Positions 54,061-63,530 of a stretch of DNA of 64,000 nt are shown here, one piece after another. This DNA comes from Osedax frankpressi. Taxonomy: Eukaryota > Annelida > Polychaeta > Sabellida > Siboglinidae. The stretch spans positions 2,848,598-2,912,597 of the forward strand of contig OZ038315.1 in NCBI GenBank assembly GCA_964035775.1. Direction: 5' to 3'. The notes under the pieces were generated by a model that was given only the letters and a program-made list of their open reading frames with translations, was not told the origin of the DNA and ran no database searches. Both the position numbers and the translations under genes were made by a program. The number at the start of each line of letters is the position of its first letter. Position 1 is the first letter of the stretch.

Positions 54061-54667
54061 TTATAGTTAATTAATATATATAAAATAATGAAATACCTAT
54101 CAATCTAAAAATGTTTTGATTACTTAACAATATTAACTTTACTGCAAATAATTTGTACAGAATATAATCTAAAAATATATGATATTTTAATATTCATAAA
54201 ATAGTTTAATTTATTATTCTAAAGTTACATTATTGCAATTATTCGTTATATATATTTTACAAGGCAATTAAAGTAAATTATATGTCGAGTAATACGTTTT
54301 TGTAAACAAACAATTTTCCGAAAGAAGAGAATTCAATGTCATAGTTTGTAATATCACCGCCGCCACTTCTATAAAATAGCTACCCTTTATAAACCCACGA
54401 TTCCCCTGCCGTACAGCCGTTAAGGCGACGACGACCGAGAAGAGGATGTCCAGCCTAAAACGCGTCCTGCAGAAACACCTGCAACCCGCCTACCTTCACA
54501 CCCTGAAGTTCGTCTTGGCGCACCTGGACCGAGTGGAACAGCGCAACGCCGACAACCTGATGTCGGCGAAGAACCTGGCGATTGTGTTATCGCCGACGTT
54601 GGGCCGCGATATGGACTGCCAGTGCCTGGAGTTTCTGATTAAACAGCACCGTCGAGTTTTCGACTGA
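41076..54667 (+). CDS. CHN: Chimaerin-type Rac GTPase-activating protein (SH2-C1-RhoGAP), 5' incomplete
   Basis: Eleven visible exons join in phase to about 500 residues. SH2 domain (about residues 1-98): [23 protein letters not shown], then GSYLIRES with the phosphotyrosine-binding arginine, and [20 protein letters not shown]. Residues 93-255 are a long linker with poly-Q/H. The C1 domain (about 256-304) keeps the full H-x12-C-x2-C...C-x2-C-x4-H-x2-C-x7-C zinc pattern, starting at His256 with Cys269/Cys272. RhoGAP (about 326-500) keeps the arginine finger Arg354 in [17 protein letters not shown] and [10 protein letters not shown]. In the family this protein sits inactive in the cytosol, is recruited to membranes by diacylglycerol and turns off Rac, often below Eph or receptor tyrosine kinases. 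The C-terminus is about ten residues shorter than vertebrate chimaerins, and the linker is longer. First coding exon(s), about 40 residues by comparison with alpha2-chimaerin, are not visible. One invertebrate orthologue is expected, so I do not choose between CHN1 and CHN2. Confidence 0.95.
41345..41461 (+). CDS. CHN: Chimaerin exon b, SH2 first half
   Basis: TTTTTTAG acceptor. Encodes [20 protein letters not shown] and [23 protein letters not shown] carries the phosphate-binding arginine. The donor GTCGGT is unusual but is fixed by phase (AG plus A makes Arg) and by homology to LALRF. Confidence 0.95.
41705..41831 (+). CDS. CHN: Chimaerin exon c, SH2 second half
   Basis: Encodes [20 protein letters not shown] then [22 protein letters not shown], ending in phase 0 at donor GTGAGA. 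It matches the [20 protein letters not shown] segment of vertebrate chimaerins. Frames called across this exon on the opposite strand are shadows. Confidence 0.96.
42402..42601 (+). CDS. CHN: Chimaerin exon d, Q/H-rich linker
   Basis: Begins [20 protein letters not shown], matching AAEYIAKMTINPIYEH of the family, then a low-complexity [12 protein letters not shown] and QQQQK section and [19 protein letters not shown]. Acceptor CCGACAG, donor GTGAGT (a strong consensus donor). The poly-Q section is coded by CAA/CAG repeats, so it may vary in length between individuals. Confidence 0.92.
42610..42850. repeat. 12-bp G-rich minisatellite just after a splice donor
   Basis: About 20 copies of GTGTGGCGAGGT with GTATGGCTGGGT variants, starting within 10 bp of the donor of exon d. 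Every unit contains AGGTGTGT or a similar donor-like string. It creates misleading open frames on both strands (42291-42908 -, 42618-42974 + and 42626-42847 +). Confidence 0.93.
42852..43604. other. Rest of intron between exons d and e
   Basis: AT-rich intronic sequence ending in a C/T-rich tract before the exon e acceptor. No other feature is seen. Confidence 0.7.
43605..43779 (+). CDS. CHN: Chimaerin exon e, linker
   Basis: Acceptor CATTTCCAG. In the frame set by exon d it reads [20 protein letters not shown] and ends [14 protein letters not shown] at donor GTTTGT. KSLIQP...NEQ faintly resembles TSLVRRATLKENEQ before the C1 domain. The donor choice is the least certain of the set. A + frame at 43517-43723 is a shadow of this exon. 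Confidence 0.8.
44097..44222 (+). CDS. CHN: Chimaerin exon f, linker to first C1 histidine
   Basis: Acceptor CCTGTGCAG. Encodes [20 protein letters not shown] then [22 protein letters not shown]. The last HDFK gives the first zinc ligand of the C1 domain. Donor GTTTTA is non-consensus but is required by the join to [10 protein letters not shown]. Confidence 0.9.
44223..44403. other. Start of the long intron
   Basis: Begins with the GTTTTA donor and an (AT)n microsatellite (about 44275-44330). The 29-bp array starts at about 44404. Confidence 0.75.
44404..51210. repeat. 29-bp minisatellite, about 234 copies, 6.8 kb
   Basis: The unit is 29 bp, built from TTACACTCTCACTTATCTTC and TCATTTCAA. 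Recurrent variants are TTATGTTTTC for TTATCTTCTC, CAATCAC for CAATTAC, CTTGTC, and rarer CACGCTC, CCCACTT and CAATTAG. The + strand is almost free of G and of the AG dinucleotide. The array fills the intron between exons f and g and ends about 10 bp before the exon g acceptor. Larger-period copies are visible at 1653 bp (57 units: 46010 and 47663, 46590 and 48243), 1044 bp (36 units: 49345 and 50389) and 203 bp (7 units: 44433 and 44636, 45153 and 45356). All long frames called within it, up to 1617 codons, are artefacts. Confidence 0.98.
51221..51305 (+). CDS. CHN: Chimaerin exon g, C1 domain core
   Basis: Acceptor TTTCTGCAG directly after the 29-bp array. Encodes [20 protein letters not shown] then ISQGVKCQ, with the first cysteine pair and the conserved GL loop that binds diacylglycerol or phorbol esters in responsive C1 domains. 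Donor GTTATT. Confidence 0.97.
51306..51957. repeat. Intron g-h with 30-bp short tandem repeat
   Basis: At about 51715-51870 there are five copies of a 30-bp unit containing TTTAATAACTTTATTTACAT followed by TATTACTCTA. Otherwise AT-rich intron. Confidence 0.8.
51958..52070 (+). CDS. CHN: Chimaerin exon h, end of C1
   Basis: Acceptor TTTTCTAG. Encodes [18 protein letters not shown] with the remaining zinc ligands, then [20 protein letters not shown]. Donor GTTGTT. It aligns without gaps to [20 protein letters not shown] of vertebrate proteins. Confidence 0.97.
52305..52757. repeat. 18-bp pyrimidine-rich minisatellite before a splice acceptor
   Basis: About 25 copies of ATCTACATCTTATCTCAT with small variants (TACTTC, ATCCTATCCC, ATATT). 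It lies in the intron before exon i and ends about 40 bp before that acceptor. It is AG-free on the + strand. The unit is divisible by three, so the frame at 52267-52596 repeats a six-residue motif and is not a gene. Confidence 0.95.
52799..52937 (+). CDS. CHN: Chimaerin exon i, RhoGAP start with arginine finger
   Basis: Acceptor AATCTTCAG. Encodes [20 protein letters not shown] then [18 protein letters not shown]. The arginine of GLYRING is the catalytic finger that enters the Rac active site. Donor GTTAGG. Confidence 0.97.
52938..53399. other. Intron i-j
   Basis: AT-rich intron of 462 bp with a polypyrimidine section near 53010-53150. The frame at 52812-53024 is the out-of-frame shadow of exon i running into this intron. 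Confidence 0.75.
53400..53537 (+). CDS. CHN: Chimaerin exon j, RhoGAP middle
   Basis: Acceptor GAAAATAG with a poor pyrimidine tract. Encodes [20 protein letters not shown] then [20 protein letters not shown]. The LKLYFRSLP segment is the conserved GTPase-contact helix. Donor GTTGGT keeps the alignment to the vertebrate protein without insertion; a GTAGAT further on (about 53574) is in the same phase and would add 12 residues. Confidence 0.93.
53538..54416. other. Intron j-k
   Basis: AT-rich intron with an (AT)n run near 54029-54053. The last 100 bases rise in G+C before the exon k acceptor. Confidence 0.75.
54417..54667 (+). CDS. CHN: Chimaerin terminal exon k
   Basis: Acceptor GCCGTACAG. 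Encodes [54 protein letters not shown] with the structural asparagine, and ends [14 protein letters not shown] stop. It is strongly GC-rich in the third codon position compared with flanks. The C-terminus is shorter than in vertebrates, which end in ELLIKNEDILF. Confidence 0.96.
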
Positions 54668-54790
54668 CTGACTGACGCAGCAACGGCGATAGTAGTGCCG
54701 TCGGGTGCCAGTAGGGCTGAATATCGATGGAGCTTCGAGAACTAACTATAATAGGCTATACTCCGATTGTCCGTACGAATAAATCTGACC
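54668..54790 (+). terminator. Chimaerin 3' untranslated region and polyadenylation signal
   Basis: GC-balanced sequence continues after the stop to about 54860. AATAAA at 54778-54783, 111 bp past the stop, is the best candidate polyadenylation signal; others further on are in AT-rich DNA and less informative. Confidence 0.5.
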
Positions 54791-54859
54791 TCATGCTGGG
54801 TAAAACAGCTTTCTATTGAAGATGCGGGAGGATAAGCCGAGCTTGGTGTCGGAACACTG

Positions 54860-55738
54860 AAGATTATGAAGATGTACCCACTATTAATTGTTATATACGC
54901 ATATTGTCTATGTTTACTTTGGAGCATCTTCTTTTAAACTGTATTTATTGGAATTTCTATTATTTAAATGTTATTTTTTTATGTCCATGCAATTGTTCTC
55001 AAGTTTGCAATTTTTTATCCTATTTCAATTAATATTATATACAAAATCTGTTGTTAAATATACTGCTTAGGTATTATTTAGAATTCCATTATTTATGAAT
55101 TTGTATATATATATATATATATATATGATTTCATTTATTTCCAAACTTATCTCATCTATAATGTTATTATTTCATATCTTAACGTTTCATAAATCACCAT
55201 TTATATCTATTTTATTGTTTTATAAATTTTATATTGATATTTATTTAGTTTTTTAAATAATTTGTAATGAATTTCTAATGATTGTCTATTGATTTTTACA
55301 CAGAAAAGTTTTTTAAATTGATTTAGAAAACTAAAATTTAGTAATTCTTATAATTCTTAAATGAATTTTTGATGTAAAAATATTCTCCAAAATTTCAAAT
55401 ATTTCTTGTAATTTAAGAAATCTTAAATAAATTTGTAGTTAAAATTTTTTAATTTGTAGTAATTGAAAAATACTGAAATTCTTCTAACTACAATAAATTA
55501 TGTAACTGAATGAAGATAATTCACTTAATGATGTAGATCTAATAATAATGTTGAGTAGTATTAATATAATCGTAACTATCTTGAAGTATCCCTAAATCTA
55601 TACATTACAGTATAACTAAATTAGAATTTTATAAATAATTATTATTTTCAATTCTATTCAAACTTGTATTAATGTAATAATTAATGTTTGTATTGTACAG
55701 ATGAAGAATTAATTTCAATATGTATTCGTTTTGCATTG

Positions 55739-55770
<32 letters not shown>

Positions 55771-57589
55771 TGAATCTAGTTAATAGTTTTTAATATGTTG
55801 GATATAAATTCTGTTCAGCTGTTACAATTGGTTGCAAATTATTACTAAATTGATCTAGAATATATTTACAACTGTGAGATTAGATACTAATCTTAATCTA
55901 ACTTATAAATAATATATTTCACTTGATACCGATTATATGTTAATATAATATCATCTTGCTATATATCCACATTAGTAAATCATATCACAAATTACGATGT
56001 GTTTCCACACATTAGAATTAGGAAAATCAAATGTTATAACATACATGATTTCAAGTTATATATTTTCGTATAAAAGTACCATTTTATTTGATTCATACGT
56101 TACTATAATATTGGTTATTTAATAAGTAATATATATAAATACATTTATGGTGTAATTTAGTGGATATTGATGTAATATAAAAAGTACAGGTTATCACAGG
56201 TAATATCTGCAATAATTAACTAAATAAACAATAACACTATTAAGCAAATAAAACAATGTTGTTTTTTAAAAAATATGCATTTCAATATATTATTAACCCA
56301 GACGATAAGAAATTGTATACACATTTAGTAGGTAAACATATACGAAGATAGATATATATATGTTGTGAATTATATTCAGTAATTTACTTCTGTAGACAGC
56401 GAATCAAAATCTATATTATGTCAATGATATTATATCCATAGCAGGACAAAAATAAATGTTATAGTTTTTGATTGGTCCAAATTAGGGATATAATTACAAT
56501 CAACGTACATTTAATTAAACTATTGTATTACTTTGTGTAAGTTTTACTTTGTCATAATCATTACCAATATATATATATACATATATATATAGGAATTTAA
56601 ATACATATGTATATTAACCCTTAATATATATTTTGTAAATAAAACTTACAAAAATGATTACATTAAATTAAATAGATACATAAATTGATATTATATCTCT
56701 ATGTATATTATAGAATATATTTATAATTAACACGCAATATTACTAAATCCAATAAACTCGAAAACTATCCCATGCTATTATCCATTATTGACTAACACAT
56801 TTTTATTTATTATTATATTAATTTAATTCTATGGTGTACAGTGTACAGTGTACACTGTACACTGTACATTGTACAATAGAATATGAATCTGTACATAAAT
56901 CAAATGCCGATCGCTAATCTAACATATTCAAAATATATAAATTTTGTAACTTTTACTGATGAATTATATAAATTTTTAGTGTAAAATTTGTTTAGAATTA
57001 TATAAATTTAAAATACGTTATAAAATATATAAAGCATAATGATATTTTAAACTTAGTATAATGTTCTATTTATTTAATGATAAATAATTTGTTATAACAA
57101 TTGTATAACAATGTATATTAATCGTTTACAATTATAACATTTTTTGAAACTATATATGAAAATGTATTATCTAAATTATATTATATGCATAGATTTACAA
57201 TTTTCCCAAATGATAAATATGCAAAAAACGTTTATACTCTATCATACAGTTATAATATGACATAGATATGTCAATATGTCATTACATACATATTATATGT
57301 TACCTATTATGCTATATTATTATCCAATATTACCGTTGTTTATCTTTGATTATATTACGACTTTGACCTCTTTATGATATATATTGTTATATCTATATTA
57401 TACTATTAATAACATACTCTTAAATATCTGAAACTAAGTTTAAAATGTAACATGAATCACATTATGGTTACGTCACAGATTAACTTAAAAATCTAGGGTA
57501 GAAAGTAATAAATGTTCAATATATTTTGTATTTCTATAACAATTAATTTTCGATTTTACTGAATATTCTTTACATATTATCTATATATC
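54860..57589. other. AT-rich intergenic DNA
   Basis: No gene recognised. Contents: (AT)n runs near 55105-55127 and 55739-55763, and a heptameric GTACA palindrome cluster at 56833-56878. Confidence 0.6.
56833..56878. repeat. Heptameric GTACA palindrome cluster
   Basis: Six consecutive 7-bp steps GTACAGT, GTACAGT, GTACACT, GTACACT, GTACATT, GTACAAT. The centre is a perfect inverted repeat able to form a hairpin. Confidence 0.85.
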
Positions 57590-57892
57590 TATGTATATCT
57601 ATTGTCTATCTATTGTCTATCTATGTATATCTATTGTCTATATATTGTCTATCTATGTATATCTATTGTCTATATATTTTCTATCTATTGTCTATCTATT
57701 GTCTATCAATTGTCTATATATTGTCTATATATTGTCTATATATTGTCTATATATTATCTATATTTATCTACATATTATCTATATATTATATTATTTATAT
57801 ATTATCTATGTATTATATAAATATCATCTACATATTACCTACATATTACCTACATATTACCTACATATTACCTACATATTACCTACATATTA

Positions 57893-57958
<66 letters not shown>

Positions 57959-57990
57959 CAATATATTATATACATATTATCTAAATAATC
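57575..57990. repeat. Compound simple repeat
   Basis: A block of CTATCTATTGT/CTATATATTGT units, then ACATATTACCT units (11-12 bp, about six copies near 57830-57890), then an (AT)n run at 57898-57954. Three long frames in different phases (57591-57995) are translations of it and not genes. Confidence 0.93.
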
Positions 57991-57999
57991 TCTAAATAA

Positions 58000-58553
58000 T
58001 ATCTACATATTTCGTTATTTAATAGGAATTCATGATTAGCAAATTAATTATGATATTCTTAATATTAATATTTTTATCTCGGAGGGAATAGTGGTAAATA
58101 TAGTAGGTAAATATAGTAGGTTAATTGGTAAAGTAAATACACGATTGTAAGTGGACAGTCTACCGAATAAACTTGATACCTGTAACAACAGATGATCCAA
58201 TTGTGTAAGCAATTTAACGAATCTGTAATCCTACCAAACACTTCTTAGAGGTAATCCTTCTCCTAAGTATGTTAAGTTTCGTGACATAAGAATAATAGCT
58301 AATTTAAAACTAAATATTAACGTCATTGCATTACGTCAGTGAATAAATACAAATTAAAACAGTCATTAATGTAAAATATAAAATGACAATTGTTATTAAT
58401 TCATATTATTAAAATATTTAATTATACTAATTCCGAATGATTCACTCATTATATAATACGTATTAGTATGCATTTATTTATATATATAGCATTTATGTAT
58501 GCAATTACAATTCATAGAACATGTACTTTGGGGCATGAATAGGATATATTCCC

Positions 58554-58598
<45 letters not shown>

Positions 58599-58824
58599 TA
58601 AGATATGTATTTCACTATATTTAACTACGGTTTATTGATTAGTATGGGTGTATATTGCATTGGAATATATGTAACACTATATTAAATTAACAGTATTACT
58701 TAATGATAATAATTATAGTAATATTATAAATACCAATTATAAGATGTATAGTTAATCCATAAATAAATTATAACTATTCGAATTGTATTATATTATAATT
58801 TATCAGATTATAATACCAGTTTAT

Positions 58825-58909
<85 letters not shown>

Positions 58910-59015
58910 GGTTTGTAGGCATATTATAAACTTCAATATAATTCGTCTCTGTGTACAGTGTACACTATACTGTGTACTGTGTAATCCGTACAATGTACGG
59001 AATACATCACTGTAT
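58000..59015. other. AT-rich stretch with two (AT)n runs
   Basis: (AT)n at about 58556-58597 and 58827-58909, and a GTACA-type palindrome group at 58953-58998. The - strand frame at 58808-59029 is a translation of the microsatellite. A 58080-58310 section is less AT-rich but carries no recognisable gene. Confidence 0.6.
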
Positions 59016-59340
59016 TTAACCACGCCCATAACCGCTCTTTTATTGCGCTTCGAATGTATCTACATTATTTCCCTTCGCGAAGTGGGCTCCGCCCACCGGC
59101 AGTCCGAGGACACGCCCTCAATCAACGGATCTTTAGCGCATCCTCTAAGAAGAGTTTACCCTGGCGGCAGGGATAAGTCGATGGGCGTGGCCTAGCCGAT
59201 CGTAAACAACTACTAGCGCCGCCGACGTACGTTAATGAGCGATAATCAGTGTCAGAGGGGGAAGGGAGACCGCCGACAGTTTTATCTGTTAAGATGACGT
59301 AATTATGGGCAATCCGAGGTCATCTTGTGTCAGCATTATA
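59016..59340. promoter_or_regulatory. CpG-containing regulatory-type island 1
   Basis: G+C rises sharply. CACGCCC (KLF/Sp-type) occurs at 59021, 59111 and, inverted, 59183. A GTGGGC-TCC-GCCCAC palindrome lies at 59082-59096 and TTCGCGAA at 59074-59081. TGACGTAA (bZIP-type) starts at 59295, and GATAA occurs several times. No open frame is convincing. It could be a promoter or enhancer of a gene outside the window. The motif calls are by eye. Confidence 0.5.
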
Positions 59341-60040
59341 AAGTCGTTAGAGGGTAATCTGACAGTTTAAATCCTGTAGTAAGTATGATAGAGTACATCT
59401 ACTCTATATAAACACGTATACATGTTTGTAGACTTGTAGTATATATATATACATATATATATAAGTTTAAATTATTTTACATTGAAATATAATACATTAC
59501 ATCGTTTAAGAGTTACTAACAACCAAAATGTATTGAGTAATCAATTATATAATGGTTATGGTTATAATTTATATTTGAAGTAATGTTCAACTATAATATT
59601 ACGATATTAGAATATTATTATACTTATAATATATTATAACTGAATAACATAATTCATAGTAGAGATCTATATCCTAACTCTAGATAGTTGATTACATCAT
59701 TATGTGACATCATTAATGACATTGAAAATATAAAAATACCAAACAAGATGGCGTAATTAAATAGTTATAGTTAAATGGTGAAATTATTAAATATTTATTT
59801 TAAATTAAATAGATAACCGTATAATATTATATTAACTATGTTCTTTTTTTATATAACAATTAAACTAAAAATGACTTTAATTGTTTCCTGGACTATAAAT
59901 ACCCTATAAATAATCAAATTAATTTCATATGTTTATATCCTTAATTTCTTTAATTTAAGTTTTTTTCTTTGTTATTTTTCAATTAATAAAACCTTTATTT
60001 ACCGTGTTTCTGGATATTCAATATAAAACAATGAAATTAC
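59341..60040. other. AT-rich spacer
   Basis: No gene or array seen between regulatory-type islands 1 and 2. Confidence 0.6.
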
Positions 60041-60370
60041 GTGGATGATTTTCTGGACATATTACGTATTCTTCCCACCGCTGTACGGCTTACGGTGTAT
60101 GGACTGAGTCCATTGGACTCCCCACGTGGAATCATGAGCTAAAGTCACGTGAGAAATCGATACTCCCGTATCCCTGCAACTCCCCACCGCGGATACACGC
60201 ATCAAGGACTCGATAAAATTGGTCTATTCACGTGGTTTTAATTACTGACCACCGATAGCTTGATCACTGTGGCGTTAGTAATACAACAGGCGTGACGTCA
60301 CGGACAGAATAGAGTAATAGCCGATGGGACCAGGAAGGACCTACACTACCCGAAAATAATCCACCAAATT
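60041..60370. promoter_or_regulatory. CpG-containing regulatory-type island 2, E-boxes and CRE
   Basis: Three CACGTG E-boxes at 60123-60128, 60146-60151 and 60229-60234, and a perfect cAMP-response element TGACGTCA at 60293-60300 inside CGTGACGTCACG. Such a dense set in otherwise AT-rich DNA suggests an active element, but no transcript start or coding exon is identified. Confidence 0.5.
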
Positions 60371-60451
60371 GTATTAGTGTTTAAGCTCAGGTATATGTAG
60401 TCTAGATCCAATAGGGTAACAAAGAATTTATCTTATAAAATAAAAAGTTAA

Positions 60452-60497
<46 letters not shown>

Positions 60498-60690
60498 AGT
60501 CAAACATTACATTTTTAAAATTTTGTAAAATATTCACTATAGTTAATAATTAAATTGATATATATTAATATATGACAATATATTATATTTAACTAATATA
60601 TTCACAATAGTTCATTATAATAAGTGTGTATTTTTAATAATAATTAAATAATAGTTTATTAAATTCTATTGTTATTATTCAAGCGACACG
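60371..60690. other. AT-rich spacer with (AT)n run
   Basis: (AT)n at about 60457-60491. No gene seen. Confidence 0.65.
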
Positions 60691-60699
60691 CCATAACTT

Positions 60700-61255
60700 T
60701 AATATGATTACAATAAAGTATTACAATACTCATCTTCATGGATAATCTGACTGCTGGAGTGTCGGTCTAAGAATAATCGATAAGGACAAATAAACACCGC
60801 TGTCCAGTCTAGACGCCACCTCTGGTTAAACAAACGTTTGCCCGTTAGCGTCTCGCGAGAGCCTAATGGATCTCGAAACGCGGAGATAACTCCGAAGACA
60901 ATCGTCCAACGATCGTTATCGCGTATTGTTACAACCGGTACACCGTTGTTGTGGTACGAACAATGCGCCACGCAACGGATTCTTCTTTTATCTAACGGAA
61001 GGCCCGTTATCTACTCGTCGTCGCTACGCCGTCAACGCTGTCGTGACTAGATAAGATGCGCTAATGCACGTCGGTTCGACGTGTTCGGCGAAGCGTTGCG
61101 GGGGGTAGAACAGGAAATCGTCGAGACACGTGGTATACTATTAGAAGAGACACCATGTGGTGATGGTTAGCAAAGAGACCACGAGGTTAGAAATGCAGTT
61201 TACAGCCGTTAAGTGACGTTTCTGGGTGAACGCATCGTCTGCTAAATAGTATTAT
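60700..61255. promoter_or_regulatory. CpG-rich island 3 with TCTCGCGAGA palindrome
   Basis: The longest CpG-rich section of the window outside exons. TCTCGCGAGA at 60851-60860 is the core motif of vertebrate BANP/Kaiso-type promoters. Several TTATCT/GATAAG and CCGTTA sites and one more CACGTG (61127-61132) follow. Open frames on both strands (60708-60971 -, 87 codons; 60838-61050 +, 70 codons) overlap here and match no family I know, so I treat them as by-products of higher G+C, although a real exon is possible. Probably a promoter of a neighbouring gene. Confidence 0.45.
60851..60860. promoter_or_regulatory. TCTCGCGAGA palindromic site
   Basis: A perfect 10-bp palindrome with two CpG (CGCG), identical to the element found in many CpG-island promoters of vertebrates and bound there by BANP. 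Whether a similar factor exists in this animal is unknown. Confidence 0.5.
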
Positions 61256-61285
61256 TCTAACTCTATAAATAGATAGTTTTAAGAG

Positions 61286-61320
61286 ATACTGTACGCCGTA
61301 CATTGTACGTTGTACAGTTC
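61286..61320. repeat. GTACA palindrome cluster before the heptamer array
   Basis: CTGTACGCCGTACATTGTAC and GTTGTACAG form another set of 7-bp-spaced GTAC palindromes, about 120 bp before the GTGTAAG array. Confidence 0.7.
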
Positions 61321-61435
61321 AACTGTGGTAAGTAAGATGTATATTATAGACTATATCTATGGAGACTATATATTATAGCCTGTACTATATTCTGTACGGT
61401 ACATGATATAAGAGGTTGGATATGCTGTGTATATT

Positions 61436-63530
61436 AAATATGTATTAAATAAGGTGTAAGGTGTAATGTGTAAGGTTTAAGGTGTAAGTTGTTAGTTGTA
61501 AGATGTAAGGTGTAAGGTGTAAGGTGTAAGGTGTAAGTTGTAAGGTGTAAGGTATAAGTTGTAAGTTGTAAGGTGTAAGGTGTAAAGTGTAAGGTGTAAG
61601 TTGTTAGTTGTAAGGTGTAAGGTGTAAGTTGTAAGTTATAAGTTATAAGGTGTAAGTTGTAAGTTGTAAGTTGTAAGGTGTAAGGTGTAAGGTGTAAGTT
61701 ATAAGGTGTAAGGTGTAAGGTGTAAGGTGTAAGGTGTAAGGTGTAAGGTGTAAGGTGTAAGGTGTAATGTGTAAGGTGTAAGGTGTAAGGTGTAAGGTGT
61801 AAGGTGTAAGGTGTAAGGTGTAAGGTGTAAGGTGTAAGGTGTAAGGTGTAAGGTGTAAGGTGTAAGGTGTAAGGTGTAAGGTGTAAGGTGTAAGGTGTAA
61901 GGTGTAAGTTGTAAGGTGTAAGGTATAAGGTGTAAGGTGTAAGTTGTAAGGTGTAAGGTGTAAAGTGTAAGGTGTAAGGTGTAAGGTGTAAGGTGTAAGG
62001 TGTAAGGTGTAAGGTGTAAGGTGTAAGTTGTAAGGTGTAAATTGTAAGTTGTAAGGTGTAAGGTGTAATGTGTAAGGTGTAATGTGTAAGGTGTAAGGTG
62101 TAAGTTATAAGGTGTAATATGTAAGGTGTAAGGTGTAAGTTGTAAGTTATAATGTGTAAAGTGTAAGTTGTAAGATGTAAGGTGTAAGGTGTAAGGTGTA
62201 AAGTGTAAGGTGTAAGGTGTAAGTTGTAAGGTGTAAGGTGTAAGGTGTAAGGTGTAAGGTGTAAGGTGTAAGGTGTAAGGTGTAAGGTGTAAGGTGTAAG
62301 GTGTAAGGTGTAAGGTGTAAGGTGTAAGGTGTAAGGTGTAAGGTGTAAGGTGTAAGGTGTAAGGTATAAGGTGTAAGTTGTAAGGTGAAAGGTGAAAGGT
62401 GTAAGGTGTAAGGTGTAAGTTGTAAGGTGTAAGGTATAAGGTGTAAGGTGTAAGTTGTAAGGTGTAAATTGTAAGTTGTAAGGTGTAAGGTGTAATGTGT
62501 AAGGTGTAATGTGTAAGGTGTAAGGTGTAAGGTGTAAGTTATAAGGTGTAATGTGTAAGGTGTAAAGTGTAAGGTGTAAGGTGTAAGGTGTAAATTGTAA
62601 GTTGTAAGATGTAAGGTGTAATGTGTAATGTGTAAGGTGTAAGTTGTAAGGTGTAAGGTGTAAGGTGTAAATTGTAAGTTGTAAGGTGTAAGGTGTAAGT
62701 TGTAAAATTTAAGGTGTAAGGTGTAAGGTTTAAGGTGTAATGTGTAAATTGTAAGGTGTAAGGTGTAAGTTGTAAGTTTTAAGGTGTAAGGTGTAAGGTG
62801 TAAGGTGTAAGGTGTAAGTTGTAAGGTGTAATGTGTAAGGTGTAAATTGTAAGGTGTAAGGTGTAAGTTGTAAGTTTTAAGGTGTAAGGTGTAAGGTGTA
62901 AGGTGTAAGGTGTAAGTTGTAAGGTGTAATGTGTAAGGTGTAAGGTGTAAGGTGTAAGGTGTAAGGTGTAAGGTGTAAGTTGTAAGATTTAAGGTGTAAT
63001 GTGTAAGTTGTAAGGTGTAAGGTGTAAGGTGTAAGGTGTAAGGTGTAAGGTGTAAGGTGTAAGGTGTAAGGTGTAAGGTGTAAAGTGTAAGGTGTAAAGT
63101 GTAAGGTGTAAAGTGTAAGGTGTAAGGTGTAAGGTGTAAGGTGTAAGGTGTAAGTTGTAAGGTGTAAGGTGTAAGGTGTAAGGTGTAAGGTGTAAGGTGT
63201 AAGGTGTAAGGTGTAAGGTGTAAGGTGTAAGGTGTAAGGTGTAAGGTGTAAGGTGTAAGGTGTAAGGTGTAAGGTGTAAGGTGTAAGGTGTAAGGTGTAA
63301 GGTGTAAGGTGTAAGGTGTAAGGTGTAAGTTATTCATTGTAAGGTGTAAGTTGTAAGGTGTAAGGTGTAAGATGTAAGGTGTAAGGTGTAAGTTGTAAGA
63401 TTTAAGGTGTAAGGTGTAAGTTGTAAGATTTAAGGTGTAAGGTGTAAGGTGTAAGGTGTAAAGTGTAAGGTGTAAGGTGTAAGGTTTAAGGTGTAATGTG
63501 TAAAGTGTAAGGTATAAAGTAACAAAGTAA
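61436..63530. repeat. 7-bp minisatellite (GTGTAAG)n, about 2.1 kb
   Basis: About 300 copies of GTGTAAG with GTTGTAA, GGTATAA, AGTGTAA and AGATGTAA variants. The + strand is almost free of C. Because 7 is not a multiple of 3, one - strand frame reads through as a 7-residue TPYTLHL repeat (62147-63568, 473 codons); this is not a gene. Confidence 0.97.

Noticed and set aside
54742-54927. 61-codon minus-strand frame after the chimaerin stop
   Set aside because: It is antisense to the 3' untranslated region and has no family resemblance.
57591-57995. Three overlapping frames rich in Y, I, L and S
   Set aside because: Translations of compound CTAT/ACATATTACC simple repeats and an (AT)n run.
60708-60971. 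87-codon minus-strand frame in CpG-rich island 3
   Set aside because: Overlaps another frame on the opposite strand, has no recognised family and is explained by the higher G+C. Kept only as a remote possibility in the island entry.
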